A stretch of 64,000 bases of DNA, taken from NCBI GenBank assembly GCA_027579435.1, contig JANBPK010001204.1:1-64000 (forward strand), read 5' to 3'. Made by a program: the position numbers and the translations under genes. The notes under the pieces are model-generated. The model did not search any database and was not told the DNA's origin. It saw only the letters and a program-made list of their open reading frames with translations. Of this stretch, positions 33,807 to 44,100 are shown piece after piece (the stretch's first letter is position 1; the number at the start of each line of letters is the position of its first letter). The DNA is from Candolleomyces eurysporus. Lineage: Eukaryota; Basidiomycota; Agaricomycetes; Agaricales; Psathyrellaceae.

Positions 33807-35955
33807 CTATAATACGTCTGTCTCACGGCCGTGCGGTTGTATGTTCTCTGTCAATCTTTCAAACCTCCTTTGCGCGGAGGAATTGTCTCGCCGGAGCCAT
33901 AGTAAGCCAGGGGCCCGCCATGTGGCTGAACCAAGATGGCGCAAAATGGAACGACTCCAGATCCTACAGGCTGGCTTGCAACGATACCACGAACACTAAA
34001 TGGAAGGAAACGACATCAGTCCACGGTTTCCATAGGCATCTGGTATTACACTCACCAATTGATGGACAGCTCTGAACATGTCCATGAGACAATTTGAACC
34101 CTTCAGTTTACCGTCGACACGCCGCTCAATGGCTGTCGACACCCACCAATTGACAGCGGCCCTTGGCGGAGGATGGAGTGTGGGACATGCGATACCCTTT
34201 GTTACCCACGAAATCAGAAGCCCTCCGGCCGAATAGTCCTGTACGATCTCGAGATCGAACAAAAACTGGAGGAAGCATTCTGGATATGAGGTGCCGGTTG
34301 GCATAGTACTGCCGTCTGTAACTCAAGGCGTCAGATCCATACTGCAAAATGGAAGCAAAACCGAACTCACCTTCGCAAACCCGGATGAAGGCTTCCCAGA
34401 TAAAGCCTGACAACTCACTCGCGTCAACGTACAGCTTCTGGCATCGGCTACGGTTATTGAGGAAGTCGAGCAGGGATATATGATAAAAATCGTATGGAGT
34501 CACTGTGTCGTCGAGGGGTGGGATTCGGATTAATGAGTGAAAGCTTCCAAGCAAGAACTCCACGGACACTTCGCTGCCCCTCGAGCCTCGCAGAAACAGA
34601 TTGACGTGGAAAGCAGCCGGCCGGTCACGGTCACCGCTTGTATATGAAGCCAACTGGCTAATACCACGAATCCAGCGGATTGAAAGCTTCGCCTCTGGAT
34701 GCAACTCCAGGATGTGTAAGTACAGTGCGTCAAGTTGCTCGAATGGATTCAGGGTTGATGTTGTTTTCATGCCCAAAATTGTATTGAGGACAGCCTGCCG
34801 AGGCTCCTGGTGCTCTACGTCAAGGAACCGAATTATAGTCGCTGCATAAATGAATTGCCCCGATGCGTTATTGACAAGGGTTTCGATGTCTTCTGGGCGC
34901 CATTCGAAGGTGGGGGATCTTTCACGAATTCTACGGAGTTCTTCCTCTAAGTAGCGCCGGATATCGTTACTGGCATGGTATTCTTCGTTCAGATCGAGCT
35001 TCTCTGCGAACGAGGCGGAATCTCCTGCTGGGTTGTTGAAGAATTTATCGAAGACGCGTTCTGGGCGACAAGCAATGAGGATACGAAAGGGAAAGGCTTG
35101 ATCGGACGACGCCTCTTTGAGAACTTTCAAAATCTCTTCCTGGTCTTCTTCTTTTGTTCGTCTTGGAGCGGGCTTCGCTCGAGATTCCCTATTAGTGCTA
35201 TCATGATCGTGGATTTGCTCGGCCTCGCATTCGTCTAAGCCATCGATGATGATGACCCCTCGAACAACAGGAGGGCGGTCTTTGGGCTGACCAGCGGCGA
35301 TTTCCCGGAGAGGTGCTGAAACGAGAGTTGCCATCTGTGTCGGCAGATCTTTGTCGAAAATGTCCGGGTTTGCCTCGATTGCTTTGCATATTTTGTCTGA
35401 AACATCTGGGTAGTTGAGTGCCAGCTGGTGTGCGATCGTCGCCACAAGGGCACCATTCCGACGCCGACGAATCGATGCTGGCCAAGACCCGAAGAAGAAG
35501 GTCGCCGCCAACTTTTTACCCGCTTTGCAGCGTTCCGCTAAGGATCCCAATACAGCCGTCTTCCCCGTACCTGCAGGCCCTGTGACCCATTTCATTTTCC
35601 GCGGGTATTTGAGGTCTACCTCTCCGCTCGTGATCCACCCATAGAGCATGTCTTGAACAGCAACTCTGGTCCCTTCATAGCATTTCGGTTCATTGCGGCG
35701 TTCTTTGGAGTCATGTATGGCTCCTGCTGCGATGTGAGTCCTGAGTTCTAAACAAAATAAGACAAGATCCGGTCAAAAGAGTTCACTCGCCAAAGCACTA
35801 GAGACAGATTTACCTTTCAATGGGTCCCGGTCAAACGCTGAGGTTGAGACTTGGAGTCGATTGATGCTGAAGTCGCGAGCGTTCTGAAAAAGGTTGACGT
35901 CTGGGGATCTTTTGGTTGGTGGGTCATTGCTGGTACCGGTGCCCGAGTCGTTCAT
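33807..35955 (-). CDS. NACHT-domain NLR-like protein, apparently intact
   Basis: 655 residues from four exons: 35955-35814, 35747-34371, 34315-34056, 33995-33807. The NACHT NTPase carries Walker A TGPAGTGKTAVLG (about residue 115) and Walker B GVIIIDGLDECEAEQ, with a sensor-like FRILIACRPERVF. The N-terminal part is short (about 80 residues) with NLFQNARDFSINRLQVSTS and no enzyme domain. Behind the NACHT domain are winged-helix-like blocks (NNASGQFIYAATIIRFLDVE, DFYHISLLDFLNNRSRCQ). No WD, TPR or ankyrin repeats follow; the C-terminus is a unique region ending GRETDVL. Such proteins are STAND NTPase switches linked to fungal non-self recognition. The role here is inferred from family only. 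Confidence 0.82.
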
Positions 35956-37132
35956 GAAGTAATTGGAATGGAGGAAGGGAGAAGACTGGCTTTCCCGGTG
36001 CAACGTTTGGCCTCGTGTTATCCGCAACCACTTGTTTGTTCAAGTTTGCTGAGCGTCTAAACCAGTTCGAATTCCATTGAAATCGTGACCCTAACTTCAT
36101 CCCACCACTGTCCGTCGCCCGTCTGTCACTTCCCAAAGACTGAAGCACATAGACCGAGCGCTCATTGGACCGTTAGAACTCCTAATCAACGAGCTCCCGT
36201 CGCCCTCTATCGATCGATCCAGCGTTTTCTACTGTACAGTGCTTCCCTCAATTCGTCGACTCTGAAGGACATGGGTCAAGGTACTTAAACGGCCTATCAT
36301 CAGCTACGAACCTGCTCAGCCCAGAAGTAAACTATTCAGACCTCAAAATTCATTGCCAATATTCCAACAATCGTACATTGCTCACTGTTGCTCGAGCCAG
36401 TTCCCAATTTCTCGTCCTGAAAACACCATTTAACAGAGGTTTCGAGTGGCCTGTACATCAATGACACCCGTCCTAAACCAATCTCGGACCTTCTCAATAG
36501 AGCTAACCCTTGCTGGTAATCCGGAGTCCGCACGCATTTCGACACCTTCGATATCGTCATCTTCGTCCCCGTCACTGAAGGCATAATCTAGTCGCGCACA
36601 GTCAACGTCTAGTCGAAGGGTATTGTGGACTTGAAATGTCGACAAAGGACGTACCACATCCAGACATCAGAAATATATTGTAATCGAGCCACTCTCTCTT
36701 GCGTGGTAGCATTTGGTCCAGGTGGAGGGACAAAATACCGTGGGCCCAGCCTTGAGGCTATGGATACACCTTGCCAATTCCTTCTGAGGAGCTTGCCTCT
36801 GTCGCCTCCTGGGTTTGGCCTTCTTCAAGCCCGTCTTCTCCACGCTTCATATCGACTTCTTCGCCTTAGCTGTGGCCCAGTTGGTTATTCCCGACGGAAT
36901 GGTGTTTTGCCAGCTTCCCAATTTGCTCCTGGTGCAGCCTCTCAATCAGAGGCGGGGATTATATCTTCTCCTCCAATTAGATCGCCAGATCGACCAGCTT
37001 TTCAATCTCTTTGGACCGCTTCAGTCTGTACTCTGCGGGTACTCGAGTATTGAGAACAACCGAGTTGGGTTCGAGCAGATCCTGCGGATGGCTACGGGAA
37101 TGGCTTCGGAATGCAGGAAGTCGGGGTTGGTC
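35956..37132. other. Intergenic or decayed, no gene supported
   Basis: Several open frames on both strands (for example minus 36657-36430 with an acidic GDEDDDIEG patch) show no joinable exons or known domain. The first few hundred bases are the NLR promoter. Confidence 0.35.
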
Positions 37133-37574
37133 TATTCCAGGACCTTCGCGTAGAGTCTTGTCGGCAACGATGTAATTTTTATAGCTCGTCTTGGAGGTAG
37201 GGCCTGTGCCTGTGGTCTTCTTGTTCCCATAAATCCTTTGATGACACAATTATACACGCCGTCAGCCCTGTCCCGTCCATCAGAAGATAGTCGGGGTAGA
37301 GTACTATCAGCTCGTTTTCAGCGTCTATGAGGGGTGGCTGCCAGAACTGAGGGACAAGTTCGTGAGCGAGGTCGGGAGAAATCAAAGGACACAACATACA
37401 TTAAAAAANTCGAGAACACACACTGCCGTGCTTTGCACGGCGTTCCCATCCTTCATATCCCCCATCGACGATGGCAAGCATTCGCCGAAGAGTTGGCTTG
37501 GAGTATGTAATATCGAACAAGCCAAGCTTCTTGAGGGCGTAGTGCAAGTCACGGTTCACTATGAGCATAATCAT
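37133..37574 (-). CDS. Unrecognised small gene, tentative
   Basis: Coding-like sequence begins at the ATG at 37574 (MIMLIVNRDLHYALKKLGLF, then DITYSKPTLRRMLAIVDGGY). After an intron with a gtatgt donor and cctcag acceptor, it continues FWQPPLIDAENELIVLYPDY and LLMDGTGLTAC. A short last exon ends at 37133. The N at 37409, after a run of A, must be dropped to keep the frame across the first splice. About 120 residues, no family recognised. It may be a fragment of a larger gene. Confidence 0.35.
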
Positions 37575-40184
37575 GGATGAACACGTGGGTCAGCTAATGA
37601 ACAAAGACGACGTACGAGGCGCAACACTACACGGCTTTTTGGGCGGAAAATGTGCACAAACAGTATAAAGGCTCTTGGGAGAATCTTCCTCTAGGGGTAT
37701 GAACCTGACAAAACGCCTGCCGTTCAGCACTCGCACGAAACAATGCAGAGGATGTACGCACCATTTGTTTCTTCATTCCTGAATCACCCGGACAACGTTA
37801 TCATCTGTTTTTTCGCAACAAAGTATCCTGGTTGTTTGGTAACGAAGTCAAGCTCTGTTAGTTCTATTTCATACAGCTCGTTCGATGGTGGACGGTCCCG
37901 CGTTGGAATTGGCTGACGCGACAGAGGCTGCACCAGCAGGGTGGACACGCTGTATCTCTTTGGCTGAATTTTACACCTGTGGGAAGCGGCCGATGCTGTG
38001 CACGGCAGGTGCGAATCAAAATGAAGCGGAGCTACGAAAGGCACTAGTAAGTAACGGAAACAGCCGAATGACGGAACGAAGCCGGTGGCATGATGGAACT
38101 CGGTCTTGGCCCCCAACCAGCCCCCTTAAGTACCCTCCGCGAAATGCCCCGGCAATTTAATCGAATCGCGGTATAGAGCAGAGGCTCCAATTCGGACTCT
38201 ACACCCATACTCACCTGTTTCTGTTATTCTTCTGCAAGCCTCTTCTCCTTTGTAGCCTTCTCTCTCTCCTCTCTCCCATTCTTGTGCCTCCTTCCTTGAT
38301 CTATTCATCCTGGAAAGATCGTAATACCTGCTGATTAGCTTGGACATTTTGTGACTGCGATGTGCATGTTGTTAGCTTGGGATGCGATAGACGAGTGCGC
38401 TGTGGACATCGGTGATGATGACGCGATGGTGAGGGTTCTATATTAACTGTTTGATTTGTTGTGCCGGGTTACTCTCAAGCTCATGGTGCCCTGGATATCT
38501 CTATCTCTTCAATGCATCAGCTGATTGCAGACCTGTGGTAAGTGGCTGATGCTCTGCATGGCAAGGGCTGAGGCATTTTGCATGGTTCTTGCTGTCCCCT
38601 TGTCTGCCATTCCATTTCATCTTACACTGGCATCATTACTACATACATCTAAACTAAACGTCTCCCAGCTAGAGCCAAGGACAGCTGCAGGTCCACACTT
38701 GCAGTACAACAATGGAGAGGAAAGCAGCAGTTCAAAGCGACTGGCAACGGGTGATACCAAGATAATGTGGGTGGTAAGAAACATGGTGGAGCTCCATCAA
38801 GTATGATGGAAGGGCCTGTGCCATTCCCTGTGCTGGTTACAAGGAGGGACATGGTCTTGGCCTTTTTTGACCCCCTCGAGTACCCTCAGCAAAATGCCTT
38901 GGTAATCAAGAATATTGGTAGAAATCTTCACACCATGAAGGATGGCCATGGCAGGCGGTTGGGGCTTGCATCAAGATAGAGATAGGACAAAGACAGGAGA
39001 GGACTGTGATTGTGTAAGCAGTGGGACATTCGGGTTAGTCCAAAGAGTACAACAGATCAATAGCAGCCCCTATCAGTGATTGGTTTCCTCACAAGTTTCA
39101 CCCAAGCAAACTACTCAGTCCCTGTTGAAGCTTCTTGGGAGCTACAAACATGAAGAATCCACCATTATGAACACTATGGATCACATTATCCACACTGACC
39201 TTTACCTCATCCAAAAGGCCTGTGTTCCTGAATCTCCGCCGGCTGTATGAAACCTATGTTAGGGCTTTGCTAGACCCTGCCAAATCTATGGCACCTCAAT
39301 TTGAGAGTGTAGATGAGTATCCGGGCGCTGACAGCCCAGCTCAATTGATGTACAAGTATACAAATGTCTGATATGTACATATTCATGATAAATTAGAGCA
39401 TTGGGGGCACCCAGAAGCGGAAAGTGGCGGTCTGGTCTGTATGAATGTCCAATCACTGATAGGTACCCCAAAATATTGCCTTCCTCCACACACTGAAGAC
39501 TCAAGAAACTTGTGAAGAACAATGGAAGAATCAATTATTATAGCCACAGAAGACCTGGGCATAGAGTCCCAGGAAGGCAGACATGCCCACTGGGTCTAAC
39601 TCAAAGATAACCAGCAATCACAGTCATCTTGGGACAGTACCACCTTCTGGTACCACGCAGTATTCCACATGAAGGATAACAGAGAGCATGCTGAAATGCT
39701 TGAGAGATCATTCTTCACCCCTGACAACATTTATAGAGCAATATTTGAGGTTTTAATGCAAAGGAAAAAACTCAAAATTGTGCAAGAGATGACACCTCTA
39801 TTTGCCACAGCAGTTAGCCCAATTCTCTGCTAACATGCTCTATATATTTTATCTGGAAGCCACATATGAACTTTACACCTACCATACATTTGGACATCTG
39901 AGTAGCAAAAAATTTGTGTCAGACAAATGCTCGAACTTTTGAATGTCTGGCATACATTCAACGGACAGTTGGACATTCCAATTCCCATGTGCTATTGAAA
40001 CTCTACAGGATTGGAATCCCTCCCCAGTCTGTCACCTACAATAATTTGACCTGCCTCCACATTGAGATTGGTGAAAGTCAAGAGCAAATCATCATTGCTG
40101 ACTGGCAGGATAAGCATCCTTCAGTACAGCTTCTTGAGCACCTCACAATAAGAGGATAAGGAATTTGTTTAAATCCCAGCTGTA
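37575..40184. other. Decayed accessory DNA with dispersed repeat copies
   Basis: No intact gene. A segment of about 80 bp (landmark cttggcctttttt-gacccccT-c-AGTACCCTC-GCAAAATGCC) occurs at about 38100-38155 and 38845-38910, and inverted at 42350-42420 inside an NLR fragment. A second pair, acacctgtgggaag / agacctgtggtaag, lies at about 37974 and 38528. From about 38.4 kb base composition turns AT-rich, with coding-like but stop-ridden stretches (for example near 39115-39215). Confidence 0.45.
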
Positions 40185-41814
40185 CACTAAATGGGCAAAA
40201 AGATTGTCGCATACCAGTTTTTAGCTGTTTCTGTTCATATTTTGAGAACAGCACATAACTGTGACCTGAATTTTGGCAGACACATTGCAGTCAGATGAAA
40301 GGAGCTTCCATTAAAAAATGAGAAGAATAAATTTAGAAATCGCTACGGGATTTACAATAAGTTGAGGTGATGTCCAAATTTGGAAGGAGGCAACAAGGCA
40401 ATGACGAAAAGATTTGGGAATAGGGAAGCAAAAACACAATGAAAGTCTAAAGAATTAGAACCTTGTATTGCCACCCTTGGCCTCGTACACTGCACAAACT
40501 CTGTCTGGCAAAGATTGATAAGGGGATTCTATAAAGGAAGGCTCTATCTTGTACCATTCCTCCTGCAAGGCAACCCACAATTCCTCCTCAGAATGAGGTA
40601 GAGGGCTACAAGCACATATACATTGGTCAAAGTGATCCCACAGGTTCTCTATGGTGCCGATATTAGGGCTGCTTGGCGGCCAGGAAAGCAAGTCGATCTG
40701 ATTTTCATTGAACCATGTCCTGGCAATTCTCGATGTGTGCTTCGGATCATTGTCTTGCTGAAAGTAATGGTCTTGTGGGTTGAGGCCAAGATCATGGAAT
40801 GTTCCTAGGGCATCATCCTGCAATATATCACAATAGAGAGAGAGGCATTGAGGCTCCCATCAATCCGAACAAGGCGGCCAACACCCTGGCCTGTGATCAT
40901 CCCCCACACCGTGACCTTTCCTCCACTATGCTTGACCTTCTTCTTTGTAAACTGTGGGTCTAGCTGCTCCCCTGACTTCCTCCAGCACCATTTTATCCCA
41001 TCAGACCCAAAAAACAAAAAATTGACTCGTCAGAGAAGGTGACAGCACGCCAGTTCTCAACAGTCCAATTGAGATGACTTGCTGCCCAGTCTCTTCGTAC
41101 TTTCAGGTTTTTGAATGAAATAAATGGAACCTTTGCACGTTTATGCGCCTCTAGGCCGTTGCAACAAAGTTCTTGCTTCACAGTGTCGACGGATACCTTG
41201 GGAAAATAGAGTTGGCGGAGTTCTGTTGCATTGCGGGCGGATGAATTCTGGAGATGGCGAATAGCAACGCGTGCATCATGCGCTGTCAACTTGCGTGGCC
41301 AGCCAGATTTGGGTGCTATGTCATAGTAGTTCTCCTTCTCTCCATAGCGGTTGTATATGCGCTGGATAGTGCGATTGGTGACATCAGTACGGCCAATGAG
41401 AGTGGCCTTGATACTGGCATTTGGGTATCCAGCTTTCTTCATCATAGATTTTGGCTCACTTTGTTGGAGTAAGATGGGGTGCCATGGTAGAAGTAAAGAT
41501 GTTTGAGAAGACATCTGAGAAATTTTGAGTGTAGAGAAGAACTGGTGGGATGAGGAGGAATGTTGGAAGACAGGCAACAGATCCGACGAGCCATTAAATG
41601 CCCATCAAACATGCCATGCTATGTCATTCTCCCCCTGCAACTGCTCTTACACGCATCCAATCCTCAAACAAATTCATTTGTTGTTTGGTTAGGGACATGT
41701 CGTCATGTATCTCAAAATGACCCCCTCAGCGTCATTGGTATTGGCGAGTAAAAGAGCCAAAGCAATGCGAGGATTGTCCAAAGACTGTGAGACAAATCTT
41801 TTGCCAAGTTAGTG
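40185..41814 (-). mobile_element. Tc1/mariner-type DNA transposon, degenerate
   Basis: The left end CACTAAATGGGCAAAAAGAT (40185) is matched inverted at the right end, which reads CACTAACTTGGCAAAAGATT from 41814 on the other strand. Both ends are flanked by TA (40183-40184, 41815-41816), the target duplication typical of the superfamily. The element is 1630 bp and carries a transposase on the minus strand. Confidence 0.85.
40455..41530 (-). pseudogene. Tc1-like transposase with two frameshifts
   Basis: The N-terminal helix-turn-helix region is visible (AGYPNASIKATLIGRTDVTN, NRTIQRIYNRYGEKENYYD). The catalytic acidic residues are in VTFSDESIF, FQQDNDPKHTSRIART and NIGTIENLWDHFDQC, consistent with a DD34E Tc1 enzyme. 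One frameshift lies near 41005 in a run of A/T. The second, near 40835, lies in a TC dinucleotide run where two extra bases break the frame. The element is therefore probably not autonomous. Confidence 0.85.
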
Positions 41815-41849
41815 TATGTTATCTTTAATCCATGTCTCAAAATCAATGT

Positions 41850-42430
41850 CTACATATAGATATACTGATTCTGGGGTGTGGACTCATAAATATTCTCATC
41901 TACGTCCTGGAGTGCTTTGGCAACCAACCAGTTAAATGCCTTATTCTGATCTTCACCTTCAGTGCCGCGCCGTTGAACAGGCCACAACAATCCAAGCAAC
42001 ATCCAAGCCACTGATCCCAAATGGCGCAGAATGGAGTGACTCCAGATCCTACAACCTGGTCGGCAACAATACCAAGGACACTGAAAGTTGGCAGAAGAAA
42101 CTATCAGCCTAAGTTGGGGAAACATCGGTAACTGTGCACACACTGAATCATGAGCCACCCAGAACATATCCCACAGGGATGAACAGTTCTTTTGCAGTCC
42201 AATGGCTAGCAACACCCACCAATCAATGCTTTCTTGTGTAGGAATGACTTTGGAGTGTGTGATGCTGTCCTGTGTGGTCAGAAGCCAGGTGGATGGGAAG
42301 TCAACCAAAATTTTGAAGAAGGTATCCAGGTATGAATATTGGTTGGTGCAGGCCCCTTCAAAATGCCGAGGGTATTTAAGGGGGTCCAAAAATGCCAAGA
42401 CAATGTCACTCTTTGTGACTGGTCATTTTC
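41850..42430 (-). pseudogene. 3' fragment of a third NLR-like gene
   Basis: Matches the C-terminal exons of the intact NLR at 33.8-36 kb. The block ESIDWWVLLAIGLQ with LWDMFWVAHDS lines up with VNWWVSTAIERR and LMDMFRAVHQ. After an intron comes CPWYCCRPGCRIWSHSILRH, which lines up with CSWYRCKPACRIWSRSILRH. The NACHT part is absent on the 5' side, where repeat DNA follows. Confidence 0.65.
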
Positions 42431-42451
42431 AAACCTGGCGGGCATCAGAAT

Positions 42452-42785
42452 GATGTTGAACTTATGTTAAATAGGCACCTGTTCCAGTGCTTATTAAGTA
42501 AACCTCTATTAATAGTATTATGCAGTAATCTCGGTATATAGTAGGTCTAGTAGCTGTCTAGGTTCAACTTCTAGAGCAGTGCGCCATAAGCATGTCTTAA
42601 GCATGCAATGCTCAGTCATCTAATAAGTGCACAGACCACTAGGTGACTCTATGTGATGTTACAGTCACACTTTTGAGTAGTATATAAACTGTATAGTTTA
42701 GTACAAATAAAAGCTCGAAGCACTTTCTACAAGCAAAGTCATTAAGTACATTTACTTAGCATCACCTAGCCTACTCTAGTACACG
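42452..42785 (+). repeat. Possible solo LTR of a retrotransposon
   Basis: AT-rich segment beginning TGTTGAACTTATG and ending near CTAGTACA, with a TATA-like agtatataaactg (about 42678) and an aataaaag polyadenylation-like signal (about 42706). That order of signals is LTR-like, but I find no second copy, target duplication or primer-binding site. Confidence 0.3.
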
Positions 42786-44100
42786 GTATGTCTCATCCAC
42801 ATACTCAACTTGCATGTAACTGTGCAGAACGCGGTCTCGCTGATGTGCAGGTAGCAAACTAGGGCTCTCTAACCAACAAAACTATAGAACTATGACGCAC
42901 ACACAACCACAACAACACAACACACCAAATACCTTTATGAAGATAAAGGCAGGCAAGGGGTATAGGTAAAAGCTCTAAGTCTAGTTGACAGAGGCTTCTA
43001 GAACTCTTCTTGTATGATCACAAGTTTGAGGGGGGACTAAGGCTCAACCAGTAACAATAGAAATGCTTCACAAAGTGACTTCGCTAACACACGGTAAGGT
43101 TTGAGATACGATGGATAACTTTGCAAACAGAGGAACATGGCCTCAGGCAACTTTAATGCAAGAACAATTCGATAAAATGCAAGCGACATGACTCTGATTG
43201 ACTTTGCAAACTTAAACACTCTTTTCTTGATAACAGATGGCTCTCGTAGATTCCTGGGAACACGGTCCCGACGCAAAATACAAATGCTAGCTACCCGCTA
43301 ATGCTATAATAGATAAAGCAGAGACGTATATATATGTAATTATTTTTTGGCAAACAGACAAAGAAACAAATAGATGACAGAGACGGAGAGAGATAAGAAA
43401 CATAATCACATGAGGGTATCAAAGGCCGAGAGCTGAGTCTCAAACTTTAGAACACAGCCCAGGCGCTTCATGAACCTGTTCTGGACATGGCTGTTGTCCA
43501 GTCTGCATGGATATTCACTGAGGATTGCTTCCGGAGAGCACGCCCTTCTGTTCGCGCACCTAATCTGATGAATTGATCCAAACTTTGGGTGCTTGGCTCC
43601 ACCAAGCCACACTGCTTCACTACTCTGCCGACTCTTTCTTTCTCTTGGCTGTGGACAGGCTGACTGAGCTTCGGGTCAATGACCACATAAGCTTTAGTCG
43701 TACTTTCTGGTTTTTCAAGCAGGTTCTTGAACTTCGGATGAGCTGTCCGATGTTGATCACTGCTTCCGTTCCTTCCAATTCTGGTCATGTCAATGCTTAT
43801 TGACTTAGCAGATCACTCATCAATTCTTGAAGCCACTGGCTGCTTCATGAAGACTTCTGCTTAGCGAGTGTCAGGGCGAATTCCCTTATAATGTGCACAA
43901 CTCCCCCTAGCATCGTACCTCGCCAGGTCAGGCATGCTAGTTAGACTTCGAACAGTATTACTGTGTTTTGAATACGTTTGCGAGACCTTTGTGAACTTAT
44001 AGTGTCATTGCAGAACTGTCTTACTCAATGTTCCTTTGTTCTCTAGGGCGTCTGCTTAGTTGACAGTCAGGGATAACTCCAACTCTTATATTTCCCTTCC
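42786..44100. other. Repeat-derived DNA, no gene supported
   Basis: AT-rich sequence between two NLR fragments. A minus-strand frame at 43788-43468 looks coding-like but has no recognised domain. Confidence 0.35.

Noticed and set aside
42786..43320. Body of a Copia-type retrotransposon following the LTR-like segment.
   Set aside because: I could not find reverse transcriptase, integrase or protease motifs, or a second LTR.
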